Of a DNA stretch of 44,956 nt, positions 24,650 through 32,842 are shown piece after piece. Every line of letters starts with the position of its first letter. The stretch's first letter is position 1. Origin of the DNA: an uncultured Prevotella sp. (GTDB taxonomy: Bacteria > Bacteroidota > Bacteroidia > Bacteroidales > Bacteroidaceae); contig ONYS01000011.1 of assembly GCA_900322095.1 (NCBI GenBank), positions 1 through 44,956 of the forward strand, given 5' to 3'. Below the pieces are notes generated by a model. That model was given only the letters and a program-made list of their open reading frames with translations. It had not been told where the DNA came from and ran no database searches. A program made the position numbers and the translations under genes.

Positions 24650-24657
24650 TATTTTTG
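24650..24657 (+). promoter_or_regulatory. -7 box of gldB
   Basis: TATTTTTG matches TAnnTTTG. CTTGG (24626-24630) at 19 bases upstream is a weak -33 box. Transcription would begin about 20 bases before the TTG start. Confidence 0.55.
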
Positions 24658-24682
24658 CATTGTTTCGAAAAAAGACATTGCT

Positions 24683-25489
24683 TTGAAAAGACTATATTCC
24701 ATAATTCTCTGTCTGCTCGTTATTTCCTTTCTAGACTCATGCGACTGGAAATTCAAAATTACGGGCGAAGAAGACGATCCTGACCGCATCGAGATTCAGC
24801 GGTACGATCGCCTGGAGAGTCGTTATCTTGCAACGGGCGACTTCTCAGCCCTGCAACAGATGAATACTACCTATCCCGTTGAGACCCGCACACTGGTTGA
24901 AGACGTATTGCAGTTGGGCGCCGTGACCGATTCGCATATCAACAACAAGTTCCTCAGCTTCTTCCAAGACTCTACGCTGCAAAACATCATTTCTGACGCA
25001 GAGGCCCAATATGCCAACATGGACGACCTGAACGACATGCTGACAGCCTCCTTCATCAAGTTGAAGAAGTTGCTGCCGAATATTCAGTATCCTGTAATCT
25101 ATACCCAAATTGGCGCCCTGGACCAAAGCATCATCGTCGGCGACAAACTTATTGGCATATCGCTCGACAAGTATTTGGGTAAGGACTATCCTGTGTATCA
25201 GCGTTTCTACTCAGAGCAGCAACGTGAGTCGATGGAGCGGAAATACATCGTCCCAGACTGTCTGACGTTTTATCTGCTGAGCCTTTACCCCATGAAAGAT
25301 CATGATCAGCAGTCGCAATTGAACCGAGATTTGCACATTGCCAAGGTGATGTGGACCGTGAATCAGGTTCTACCCCACCCGATGTTCAAATCAAAATACG
25401 TCTCCATGGTAAATCATTACATGAAGCATCACAAGGACGTCACTGTCGACCAGTTGATGAATACCACCGATTACTCCCAATTCAAGTAG
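24683..25489 (+). CDS. gldB: GldB-like lipoprotein with a TTG start
   Basis: A 268-residue lipoprotein related to GldB, which is required for gliding and appears in non-gliding Bacteroidota as well. The start codon is TTG: no ATG is available in frame between the -7 box and the signal sequence, which begins at this codon (KRLYSIILCLLVISF) and ends at the lipobox LDSC (Cys20). The body carries ISLDKYLGKDYPVYQRF and the RKYIVPDCLTFYLLSLYPM stretch, which resemble GldB proteins. Its final eight bases overlap the convergent radical SAM gene. Confidence 0.85.
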   Translation: MKRLYSIILCLLVISFLDSCDWKFKITGEEDDPDRIEIQRYDRLESRYLATGDFSALQQMNTTYPVETRTLVEDVLQLGAVTDSHINNKFLSFFQDSTLQNIISDAEAQYANMDDLNDMLTASFIKLKKLLPNIQYPVIYTQIGALDQSIIVGDKLIGISLDKYLGKDYPVYQRFYSEQQRESMERKYIVPDCLTFYLLSLYPMKDHDQQSQLNRDLHIAKVMWTVNQVLPHPMFKSKYVSMVNHYMKHHKDVTVDQLMNTTDYSQFK

Positions 25490-26390
25490 TCAGGTCACCC
25501 TGGCAGAATCCTTTTTCGCGCATATATTTTTGCAGGCGTTGGGCAATCTCGTTCGCTTTTAATCCCCATCGGGGAGCTATCAGCTGATTTCCCGGACTCG
25601 TACTTACCAGCCGTTCTATCACTATTCCCTGTCGGATGCGTCGAAGATATTCGGCCAGTAAACAGATGTATTCTTCTAATACGAACACGCGGAAAGGTTC
25701 CTGCTCGAACATTCTCGCAAGTCTCGTATTTCGAATCACTTGCAACTGATGAATCTTTAGGATGTCTATGTTAAGTGAAGACACCACTTTCGCCTCTTCC
25801 ATCATCTCACCGTAGTCCTGCCCCGGCAATCCCAAGATGACATGTACGCCAGTGACAATCCCACGCCGATGGGTAGCAGAGATTGCACCGCGTGAACAGG
25901 CAAAGTCATGTTGACGGTTGATCGTTCTCAAAATATCATCGTTGACCGACTCCACGCCATATTCTATCTCCACGTACGTCCGTTTTTGAAGTTCTTGGAG
26001 ATAATCAAGTTTCTCATCATCCACGCAATCCGGCCGGGTTGCTATCACCAATCCCACTACTCCATCCGCAGACAAGGCCTCCTCGTATAGCTCTCTCAAC
26101 CGGGGCAACGGGGCGTAAGTATTACTAAAAGCTTGAAAATAAGCCAGGTAATGCTGGGTGTTTCCCTTATGAGCAAAGAAGCGTTTGCCCTCGTCCAACT
26201 GCTGTCTGACAGATTTTTCAGCCGAACAATACGGCGGGTTAAACGACTTGTTATCACAGAAGATGCATCCTCCAAACGACTTTGTTCCGTCACGGTTAGG
26301 ACAAGAGAATCCAGCATCGACGGCTATTTTCTGTACCCTATAACCGAAAGTCTTCTCCACCCACGAAGAATAATCATTATATAAATTCAT
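25482..26390 (-). CDS. Radical SAM protein, TIGR01212/YhcC family
   Basis: A 302-residue radical SAM protein of unknown substrate. The cluster motif is of the long form CPNRDGTKSFGGCIFC, with the first cysteine 13 residues ahead of the CxxC pair, a hallmark of this family. YLAYFQAFSNTYAP, VEIEYGVESVND and GLPGQDYGEMM follow. ISTHRRGI-like and HQLQVIRNT segments also fit. The C-terminal third is typical of YhcC-type proteins. Its end overlaps the end of gldB by eight bases, and its start is 75 bases from the oppositely running peptidase gene, so the two are divergent. Confidence 0.9.
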   Translation of the reverse strand: MNLYNDYSSWVEKTFGYRVQKIAVDAGFSCPNRDGTKSFGGCIFCDNKSFNPPYCSAEKSVRQQLDEGKRFFAHKGNTQHYLAYFQAFSNTYAPLPRLRELYEEALSADGVVGLVIATRPDCVDDEKLDYLQELQKRTYVEIEYGVESVNDDILRTINRQHDFACSRGAISATHRRGIVTGVHVILGLPGQDYGEMMEEAKVVSSLNIDILKIHQLQVIRNTRLARMFEQEPFRVFVLEEYICLLAEYLRRIRQGIVIERLVSTSPGNQLIAPRWGLKANEIAQRLQKYMREKGFCQGDLTT

Positions 26391-26430
26391 TTATTGATCC
26401 TTTTTTAGGCAAAAATAGGGAAACTTTTTG

Positions 26431-26438
26431 TAATTTTG
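26431..26438 (+). promoter_or_regulatory. -7 box of the DPP IV gene
   Basis: TAATTTTG matches TAnnTTTG, 27 bases before the ATG at 26466. No clear -33 box is seen. Confidence 0.5.
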
Positions 26439-26465
26439 CCCAAAACAACTATAAAATCCAATACA

Positions 26466-28670
26466 ATGATAAAAATGGCAGTAATGTGTGCAGCGTTATT
26501 CATGGCTGTGACATCGGCAAGTGCCCAGGAAAAGATAACACTGAAGCAGATTGCCGACGGTGAATTCAACTCCGAGGTCATCTCGGGTATAAATCCACTC
26601 CAAGGCACCGACCAATACGCACAAATCAAGAAAGGCGGAAAACAGATTGTTCGCTGCTCATTCAAGACGGGAGAAGAGACGGGAGTGCTCTTCGACGTAA
26701 ACAACACGCAGGGCGAGAAGATTTCCTCATTCAGCGACTACAGCATGTCGCCCGATGGCAGCAGAATGCTTATTTGCACCAATAAGCGCCCCATCTATCG
26801 TCGCAGCTATAAGGCCGACTTCTACATCTACACCATCAAGAGCCGCAAGTTGGAAAAACTCTCTGACGAAGGCTCAGAACAGATTCCCACATGGAGTCCC
26901 GACGGACAGCAGATTGCCTTCGTCCGCGACAACAACATCTACCTGGTAAAACTGCTCTACGACAACGCCGTCTCCCAGGTGACGACCGATGGCAAGTTTA
27001 ACTCCATCATCAACGGTCTGCCCGACTGGGTCAACGAGGAAGAGTTTGGATTCAACAGAGCGCTTACTTTCAATGCCGACGGCACCATGCTCTGCTGGAT
27101 AAAGTACGACGAGAGCATGGTAAAGACCTATAGTCTTCAGCTTTTCAAGGGAGAATCGCCCGCAAAGGAGGAATACAGCGTTTATCCTGGAGAATACAGC
27201 TACAAATACCCGAAAGCCGGAGAGGACAACTCGAAGGTGAGCGTCTGGAGCTACGACATCAAAAGCCGCAAGACGCGTCAGCTTGATGTTCCCCTCAATG
27301 CCGACGGCTACATCCCCCGCATCAAGACCACCACTGATCCCAATAGCATCATCGTCTATACGATGAACCGCCACCAGGACGAGCTGAACCTGTACAGCGT
27401 CAACCCGCGCTCAACAATCAGCCACCTGATCATCAGGGAATCGGCAAAAGACTATGTGCAGGAAGATGCTATGGATGCAATTATCATAGGTAAGGAACAT
27501 ATTCTTCTGCCTTCCGACCGCGACGGCTACATGCACCTATATATATATAGTATGGGCGGACAGCTGCAGCGCAAGATTGGCAACGGCAATTACGACATCC
27601 TGCAAGTCTATGGTTATGACGAGCATAACGGTGACGTGTTCTACCAAGCCGCACCGCTCAATCCCCACGACAGACAAGTCATGGTAACCCACAAGAACGG
27701 TCAAACCGAACGACTGACCAACAAGGAGGGATGGAACAACGCCATTTTCTCCGGTGACTACCAATATTTTGTCAACACCTGGAGTGACGCCAACACGCCA
27801 TACGTCTATACGGTTTGCAACCGCCAGGGGAAGACGCTCTCCACACGCCTGGACAACAGTAAGCTGAAGGCCAAGATCCAGCAATACGGATTCACAAAGA
27901 AAGAGATGTTCTCTTTCACCACATCGGAAGGAGTTAAACTGGACGGATGGATGGTGAAGCCCGCCAACTTCGACCCGACGAAGAAGTATCCCGTCATCAT
28001 GTTCCAATACAGTGGTCCCGGCAGTCAGGAAGTTGTCAACTCCTGGAGAATCGGCTCATTAGGCAACGGCGGAGCATTTGACATGTATCTGGCTCAGCAA
28101 GGCTTCATCGTTGCCTGCGTTGATGGACGCGGAACTGGTGCAAGAGGCGCCGACTTTGAAAAGACCATCTACCTGACGATGGGCGACAAGGAGTCGAAAG
28201 ACCAAGTTGAGACAGCATTGTATCTGGGCTCTCTGCCCTATGTGGACAAAGACAATATCGGCATTTGGGGTTGGAGCTTTGGTGGCTTCAACACGCTGAT
28301 GAGCATGAGCGAGGGCCGAAACGTATTCAAAGCAGGTGTCGCCGTTGCCCCGCCAACCAACTGGCGCTACTACGACACCATCTACACCGAACGCTACATG
28401 CGCACTCCCAAGGAGAATGCGGATGGCTACAACGATAATCCCATTGCACGCGCCCAAAAACTCAGCGGAGCGTTGCTCATCTGCCACGGTACGGCCGACG
28501 ACAATGTACATCCCCAGAACACCTTTGAGTATGCCGAGGCTCTGGTGCAAGCCGACAAGGACTTCAAAGAGAACTATTATACGAACCGCAACCACAGCAT
28601 CTTTGGCGGAAACACGCGCAATCATTTGATGCGACAAATCGCCCAGTGGTTCGAAACGTATCTGAAATAA
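26466..28670 (+). CDS. Dipeptidyl peptidase IV, S9 family
   Basis: Exported serine protease that removes X-Pro dipeptides from peptide N-termini. From the ATG at 26466 it has 734 residues. A signal peptide (MIKMAVMCAALFMAVTSASA) is followed by an eight-blade propeller (about 40-480). In it, DWVNEEEF (187-194) holds the two glutamates that grip the substrate N-terminus. The alpha/beta-hydrolase domain carries Ser604 in GWSFGG, Asp678 in HGTADDNVH and His710 in NRNHSIFGG, so the triad is complete. Such enzymes let asaccharolytic and oral Bacteroidota digest proline-rich host proteins. It is monocistronic, with a terminator 19 bases after the stop. Confidence 0.95.
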   Translation: MIKMAVMCAALFMAVTSASAQEKITLKQIADGEFNSEVISGINPLQGTDQYAQIKKGGKQIVRCSFKTGEETGVLFDVNNTQGEKISSFSDYSMSPDGSRMLICTNKRPIYRRSYKADFYIYTIKSRKLEKLSDEGSEQIPTWSPDGQQIAFVRDNNIYLVKLLYDNAVSQVTTDGKFNSIINGLPDWVNEEEFGFNRALTFNADGTMLCWIKYDESMVKTYSLQLFKGESPAKEEYSVYPGEYSYKYPKAGEDNSKVSVWSYDIKSRKTRQLDVPLNADGYIPRIKTTTDPNSIIVYTMNRHQDELNLYSVNPRSTISHLIIRESAKDYVQEDAMDAIIIGKEHILLPSDRDGYMHLYIYSMGGQLQRKIGNGNYDILQVYGYDEHNGDVFYQAAPLNPHDRQVMVTHKNGQTERLTNKEGWNNAIFSGDYQYFVNTWSDANTPYVYTVCNRQGKTLSTRLDNSKLKAKIQQYGFTKKEMFSFTTSEGVKLDGWMVKPANFDPTKKYPVIMFQYSGPGSQEVVNSWRIGSLGNGGAFDMYLAQQGFIVACVDGRGTGARGADFEKTIYLTMGDKESKDQVETALYLGSLPYVDKDNIGIWGWSFGGFNTLMSMSEGRNVFKAGVAVAPPTNWRYYDTIYTERYMRTPKENADGYNDNPIARAQKLSGALLICHGTADDNVHPQNTFEYAEALVQADKDFKENYYTNRNHSIFGGNTRNHLMRQIAQWFETYLK

Positions 28671-28688
28671 ACAAGATCCACACGAGAG

Positions 28689-28733
28689 AAAAAGCAGGAA
28701 AGCGCAGCTTGGTTGCGCCTTCCTGCTTTTTTT
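28689..28733 (+). terminator. Terminator of the DPP IV gene
   Basis: An 18-base arm (28689-28706) pairs with 28714-28731 with a single A/C mismatch around a seven-base loop and ends in seven T residues. Confidence 0.9.
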
Positions 28734-28876
28734 GTACAAAAAGAATCTACGTCCCTACCCTAATATTTTGAATTGAAGGGCATTCCATTATTCCCAAAAG
28801 CATAGGAAAAGAAAGAAAACGGTGCAAGGCTAGCAATTTTTAACACTCGATTCATTCCTGTTAAATGATTAAATAC

Positions 28877-28884
28877 TACCTTTG
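28877..28884 (+). promoter_or_regulatory. -7 box five bases before a start codon
   Basis: TACCTTTG, an exact match, is separated from the ATG at 28890 by only CAGC-like five bases, so transcription should start at or within a base or two of the start codon. Confidence 0.65.
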
Positions 28885-28889
28885 TCAGC

Positions 28890-29783
28890 ATGAAACAAGT
28901 AAACTATCAACAAAAGAATAATTATTCAACCTTCAAAGTAGAGACAGCTCAACCCTTGTTGGAATGGCTCCTGCAGAATCTGAAAGGTGAGAGCCGCAAC
29001 AAGATAAAAGCCACTCTGCATGGTCACGGCATCAAGGTGAACGGCAAGATCAGAACGCAGTTCAACTGGCCGTTGCAAGTTGGCGACCGGGTAGCGGTGA
29101 GCAAGTCTAAGCAGAACGAAGGCTTTCGGAGCCGATATCTCCGCCTTGTCTATGAGGACAAATATATCGTTGTGATAGAAAAGAACATTGGCATTCTCTC
29201 TATGGAGGCCGGACACAAGTCGCTCAACGTGAAAGCCGTCTTGGACGAATACTTCCGCCAGTCGCGCCAACACTGCACAGCGCATGTGGTTCATCGTCTC
29301 GACCGTGACACGAGCGGACTGATGATCTACGCCAAGGACAAACAGACTGAGTTGACTTTGGAATCGGACTGGCACCATATTGTATACGACCGTCGCTACG
29401 TAGCCGTATTGAGCGGTGAGGTGGAAAACGACGAAGGCACAATCGCCAATTGGCTGAAAGACAACCGCGCTTATATTACCTACTCAAGTCCTACAGACAA
29501 TGGCGGAAAGCATGCGGTCACTCATTACCATGTCCTCCGCCGTTCTGTTGACCACAGCCTGGTAGAGTTCAAGTTGGAGACAGGCCGCAAAAACCAGATT
29601 CGCGTCCATAGTGCCGACATGGGCCATCCCGTATGTGGCGACATAAAATATGGAAATGGCGATGATCCTTGCGGACGGTTATGTCTTCATGCCTACGTGC
29701 TCTGCTTCTATCATCCAGTGACCCATCAGCCCATGGAGTTTGAGACACCTATTCCCGCGTCATTCCTCCACGTTTTAAAATAA
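28890..29783 (+). CDS. RluA-family pseudouridine synthase
   Basis: Converts uridine to pseudouridine in rRNA or tRNA; the exact target is not visible. The 297 residues have an N-terminal S4 RNA-binding domain (about 18-75, SRNKIKATLHGHGIKVNGK) and then the catalytic domain with HRLDRDTSGLMIYAKD, in which the second aspartate is the nucleophile. ETGRKNQIRVHSADMGHPVCGDIKYG closes the motif set. The sequence is intact. The promoter box is so close that the mRNA is probably leaderless. A 51-residue membrane protein follows 16 bases downstream. Confidence 0.93.
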   Translation: MKQVNYQQKNNYSTFKVETAQPLLEWLLQNLKGESRNKIKATLHGHGIKVNGKIRTQFNWPLQVGDRVAVSKSKQNEGFRSRYLRLVYEDKYIVVIEKNIGILSMEAGHKSLNVKAVLDEYFRQSRQHCTAHVVHRLDRDTSGLMIYAKDKQTELTLESDWHHIVYDRRYVAVLSGEVENDEGTIANWLKDNRAYITYSSPTDNGGKHAVTHYHVLRRSVDHSLVEFKLETGRKNQIRVHSADMGHPVCGDIKYGNGDDPCGRLCLHAYVLCFYHPVTHQPMEFETPIPASFLHVLK

Positions 29784-29799
29784 CTTCAAAATTTAGTTT

Positions 29800-29955
29800 A
29801 TGGATTTCACCTATTATGTATACGTTCTGATTGCCATCATCATCGGAGTGTTTATCTTCAAAAAAGTGGCAAGCTGTATGATCAAGAGCGTTCTCACCCT
29901 TGTGTTGATTGCCGCTCTTGTCGTCATCTACTATCTTTTCTTCCGCGGACAGTAG
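29800..29955 (+). CDS. 51-residue membrane protein
   Basis: A short open frame, ATG at 29800 and TAG at 29953, encoding 51 residues. It starts MDFTYYVYVLIAIIIGVFIF, continues KKVASCMIKS and ends with a second hydrophobic run VLTLVLIAALVVIYYLFF and GQ. This makes two membrane helices joined by a basic loop, so both ends would face the periplasm. It begins 16 bases after the pseudouridine synthase stop on the same strand, and its end overlaps the convergent MGMT gene by 25 bases. I know no function. Strong amphipathic layout and position support a real gene, but it could be missed by automatic callers. Confidence 0.65.
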   Translation: MDFTYYVYVLIAIIIGVFIFKKVASCMIKSVLTLVLIAALVVIYYLFFRGQ

Positions 29956-30284
29956 TCGTCCTCCTCAGGATGCCAAAGCGATGCGTTCAAGTCAACGACA
30001 TCTCCACGAGAACTTCTCTTGAATACGACGCCCTCACGTCGCAACATCTCAGCTTGTTCCTTCCACATAGGTGCGGTGCGTCCTTGGCTGTTCACGACAC
30101 GATGACAGGGGACGTCTTGGCGCGAGCCGACGTTCTTCAAGGCCCAACCAACCATTCTTGAATGTTGGGGCCAGCCGGCAAGACGGGCGATAGCGCCATA
30201 AGTGAGCACTTTGCCGCTAGGTATTTGCCCTACTATATTATAAACGTCAGAAACAAACTGCTGCTTATCCGGAGATTGTGACAT
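29931..30284 (-). CDS. MGMT-family alkyltransferase domain protein
   Basis: A 117-residue protein with the methylguanine-DNA methyltransferase C-terminal domain: GQIPSGKVLTYGAIARLAG, then VGWALKN, and the active-site PCHRVV with the acceptor cysteine retained. This separates it from alkyltransferase-like proteins, in which that cysteine is tryptophan. It lacks the N-terminal domain of Ogt or Ada, so whether it repairs DNA by itself is uncertain. The ATG at 30284 lies just after a good promoter; the longer frame to 30380 would cross that promoter. Its 3' end overlaps the 51-residue membrane protein. Confidence 0.88.
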   Translation of the reverse strand: MSQSPDKQQFVSDVYNIVGQIPSGKVLTYGAIARLAGWPQHSRMVGWALKNVGSRQDVPCHRVVNSQGRTAPMWKEQAEMLRREGVVFKRSSRGDVVDLNASLWHPEEDDYCPRKKR

Positions 30285-30320
30285 CTTTATAAATTTGCGA
30301 AGAAAAGAATTTCTCACTTG

Positions 30321-30351
30321 CAAAGATAAGAATAATCTGGAAGAGAACAAA
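30321..30351 (-). promoter_or_regulatory. Promoter of the MGMT-family gene
   Basis: On the minus strand TTTG (30351-30348), a 19-base spacer and TATCTTTG (30328-30321) match exactly, about 30 bases before the ATG. Confidence 0.75.
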
Positions 30352-30466
30352 GAGAGCAAGCTAGTTTCCCGATGTCCCACCTCAAGAAGAAGACTAAAGA
30401 AAAGTGCATATTCCAGCTTAACAAGATAAACAAAGCAACTTTTTTCAAAAAAAGTTCTTCAAAAAT

Positions 30467-30497
30467 TTGGAGGTATAAAAAATAATGTCTACCTTTG
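30467..30497 (+). promoter_or_regulatory. Promoter of the Ser-Glu tRNA operon
   Basis: TTTG (30467-30470), a 19-base spacer and TACCTTTG (30490-30497) match exactly. CACTCGCATTT follows at once, the same as after the first tRNA promoter. Confidence 0.85.
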
Positions 30498-30547
30498 CAC
30501 TCGCATTTCAGCAATGAGATGTGATTCAGAAAAAACCTCTTCGGTAA

Positions 30548-30635
30548 GGAAGTTTGGGTGAGTGGCTGAAACCAGCAGTTTGCTAAACTGCCGTACGCGA
30601 TTAGCGTACCGGGGGTTCGAATCCCCCAGCTTCCG
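30548..30635 (+). tRNA. tRNA-Ser (GCT)
   Basis: A class II tRNA with acceptor GGAAGTT/AGCTTCC, anticodon stem GCAGT/ACTGC and loop TTGCTAA with GCT at 30582-30584. A long variable arm (CGTACGCGATTAGCGTACC) and the T arm GGGGGTTCGAATCCCCC follow. Confidence 0.96.
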
Positions 30636-30657
30636 CTGAGGGCTGATTCCAAAAGAT

Positions 30658-30729
30658 GGTCGATTCATCTAATGGTTAGGATACAAGATTCTCAATCTTG
30701 GCATAGGGGTTCGATTCCCCTATCGACTA
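30658..30729 (+). tRNA. tRNA-Glu (CTC)
   Basis: Acceptor GGTCGAT/ATCGACT with a G-T first pair, anticodon stem CAAGA/TCTTG, loop TTCTCAA with CTC at 30691-30693, and T arm AGGGGTTCGATTCCCCT. The CTC form reads only GAG, so a second tRNA-Glu must exist elsewhere. Confidence 0.93.
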
Positions 30730-30734
30730 CTCAA

Positions 30735-30768
30735 AGCGTGCTACTGACGATTGTAGCACGCTTTTTTT
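30735..30768 (+). terminator. Terminator of the Ser-Glu tRNA operon
   Basis: A perfect ten-base stem AGCGTGCTAC (30735-30744) with GTAGCACGCT (30753-30762), an eight-base loop and a run of seven T residues. Confidence 0.95.
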
Positions 30769-30966
30769 GTTAGACTTCCCCTTATCTCAGCAGCATATTT
30801 GGAAAATGTTTCACCAATCTCACGCCACAGTTTTGCAACGTTGAGGCAAACCATCAAAGACTCAAAGGATTAGAAATGTTGGTAACACATTTTGACAGCG
30901 ACTTCACCAGGATAAATTTTATCGATTTGGATTTTCACTACTAAAGAAGAAAAAACATATTTTAAA

Positions 30967-30998
30967 TTTGTTTAATTCAATGATAATCGTTACTTTTG
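30967..30998 (+). promoter_or_regulatory. Promoter of the porin gene
   Basis: TTTG (30967-30970), a 20-base spacer and TACTTTTG (30991-30998) match exactly. The leader would be about 110 bases. The rest of the gap 30769-31116 holds nothing else that I can name. Confidence 0.75.
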
Positions 30999-31116
30999 CA
31001 CATTGTAATACGTATTTTGAGCCACTACTGCCCGGTACTCTTTCAGCAGCATCAAGAAAGCAGTTTGGCACGAGCCCCTGACGAATCTAGAATTTAATAA
31101 TAAAAAATAACAAGAT

Positions 31117-32250
31117 ATGGATATAAAGAAAAGAATGTTTTGCGCCATAGCCTTGTCGGCCCTCGTGTTGACAGGAAATGCTCAGGAGGGCAAGCAGTGG
31201 TTCAACAACTTCAAGTTGTCGGGCTATGCCTTGACGCAGTATCAGTATTCATCCCAAGCCAACAGCAAGTCCAACTCTTTCAACTTGCGCATGCTTCGTA
31301 TGTCGTTGGAAGGCCGCATCGCCCAGGATTTCTATTGGAAGACACAGATCCAGTTCAACGGCAACACATCCACACTGGGCAATTCGCCCCGCGTGGTGGA
31401 CTTGTTTGTTGAATGGCAAAAATACAAATTCGCCTACATCAAGGTGGGACAGTTCAAGCGCGCTTTCACTTTTGAAAACCCCATGAACCCCATCGATCAA
31501 GGATTCATGGCTTACGGACAGAACGTACTGAAGCTTGCTGGATTCAACGACCGCAATGGCAGCCACGCCAGCAATGGCCGTGATATTGGTATCCAGTTGC
31601 AGGGTGATCTGTTCAAGAACGCCAATAACCGCTACCTCTTCCATTATCAGGTGGGCGTCTACAACGGTCAGGGCATCAACGTCAAGGATGTAGACCAGCA
31701 GAAAGACGTTATCGGCGGCGTATGGTTCATGCCCGTCAAAGGCATGCGCCTCGGATGGTTTGGCTGGACCGGTTCCTATGCCCGCAAAGGCACTTGGCAA
31801 ACGGTAGACGCCAATGGCAATACTGTCGACCACTCCGGCACACGATCTTTGCAGCAGCGCAGATATGCTGTTTCAGCTGAGTATAAGGCCAACGACTGGA
31901 CACTCCGTTCAGAGTACATCCACTCTACCGGTTATGCATTCAAGACAACCTACCAGAAGGAGTCTGACGCCAAAGACTGCAACCTCTCATCCAATGGCGA
32001 CAAGGCCGAAGGTGTCTATGCATTGGTGATTGCTCCGGTTGTAAAGAAGAAGCTCTATGCCAAGGCCCGCTACGACTACTATACGCCCAATGGCAGCGGT
32101 GCAAAGGCACGCAATGCCTACGAGGCTGGCTTCAACTATCTCTTTTCTAAGAATATCCAGCTGAACGCAGAATACGCCCATATTATCGACCGCAGCCTGC
32201 AGAAGGAGAACTACAACATGATTGACGTGGAATTGGATTTCCGCTTCTGA
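31117..32250 (+). CDS. OprO/OprP-type porin
   Basis: A 377-residue outer-membrane porin of the phosphate-selective O/P family; selectivity cannot be read from sequence. A signal peptide (about 1-22, ending GNAQ) is followed by a beta-barrel with alternating strands. Family landmarks are the early strand LRMLRMSLEGRIAQDFYWKTQ, YIKVGQFKRAFTFENPMNP near residue 110, and NGRDIGIQLQG. The protein ends in phenylalanine (VELDFRF), the usual outer-membrane signal. At 377 residues it is in the normal range. A histidine-rich membrane protein follows after 26 bases and shares the terminator, so the two form an operon. Confidence 0.88.
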   Translation: MDIKKRMFCAIALSALVLTGNAQEGKQWFNNFKLSGYALTQYQYSSQANSKSNSFNLRMLRMSLEGRIAQDFYWKTQIQFNGNTSTLGNSPRVVDLFVEWQKYKFAYIKVGQFKRAFTFENPMNPIDQGFMAYGQNVLKLAGFNDRNGSHASNGRDIGIQLQGDLFKNANNRYLFHYQVGVYNGQGINVKDVDQQKDVIGGVWFMPVKGMRLGWFGWTGSYARKGTWQTVDANGNTVDHSGTRSLQQRRYAVSAEYKANDWTLRSEYIHSTGYAFKTTYQKESDAKDCNLSSNGDKAEGVYALVIAPVVKKKLYAKARYDYYTPNGSGAKARNAYEAGFNYLFSKNIQLNAEYAHIIDRSLQKENYNMIDVELDFRF

Positions 32251-32276
32251 TCAATGAACAACAAACTTAAATATCG

Positions 32277-32717
32277 ATGAAAGAAACCAACAATAGTTCA
32301 GCTACGCCGAAAGAGTCTGACGTACGGTCTATGGCTGAAGGAGCAGAGAATACAGCCGACGTGTTGGTATCAACAGACACCCAAGCCGACCAAGAACCCA
32401 GGGAGCAAGATGCATCTGCAGCCGGAGAGCACGCTGAAAGCGAGACTTGCTCACCCCACCATTCGACGGGCAATACAGAGTCAACTGAACATTCAGAACA
32501 TCATAAGCATCATGTCCATCATGAAGAACATCATGTTCATCATGATCATCATTCGCATCATAGCGAATCTCACCATCACCATCACAAGGAGCCCAGCGAC
32601 TTTGAGTTGTCCAGGAGGAGAAAGAAAAATCTAAAGCTCCTCTCCAAGGCTTTGTTCTACATTCTTTCGGTCATCGCTGCAATAATTCTGTTGTTTGTGA
32701 TCTACATTTATTTTTGA
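32277..32717 (+). CDS. Histidine-rich tail-anchored membrane protein
   Basis: A 146-residue protein with three zones. Residues 1-58 are acidic and disordered. Residues about 60-103 hold some 22 histidines, mostly in pairs (EHHKHHVHHEEHHVHHDHH) with a run of five near the end. Then RRRKKNLK precedes one membrane helix at about 124-145 (ALFYILSVIAAIILLFVIYIYF). The positive cluster before the helix predicts that the long N-terminal part faces the cytoplasm and only the last residues cross the membrane. The histidine pairs suggest binding of zinc, nickel or copper, but no family or partner is recognised. It is co-transcribed with the porin upstream. Confidence 0.8.
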   Translation: MKETNNSSATPKESDVRSMAEGAENTADVLVSTDTQADQEPREQDASAAGEHAESETCSPHHSTGNTESTEHSEHHKHHVHHEEHHVHHDHHSHHSESHHHHHKEPSDFELSRRRKKNLKLLSKALFYILSVIAAIILLFVIYIYF

Positions 32718-32739
32718 CAATCATTCCACTCTATAACAT

Positions 32740-32783
32740 GAAGCGCCGGGAAGTTTGGTCTTCCCGGCGCTTCTTTTATTTTC
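32740..32783. terminator. Terminator of the porin operon
   Basis: A perfect 14-base stem, 32740-32753 with 32760-32773, has a six-base loop and is followed by TTTTATTTT. Confidence 0.93.
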
Positions 32784-32842
32784 TCTGCCCAGAAGCCCAT
32801 ACTGATAATGAGAACGAGCTTCGTTGTCAGTGCAAGAAGGCA

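Noticed and set aside
29931-30284. MGMT-family protein as an alkyltransferase-like (ATL) protein
   Set aside because: The active-site cysteine in PCHRVV is present; ATL proteins have tryptophan there.
31063-31080. Second sigma-54-like site, TTGGCACG before the porin
   Set aside because: The -12 part reads CCTG where TTGC is expected, and a perfect primary-sigma promoter lies upstream.
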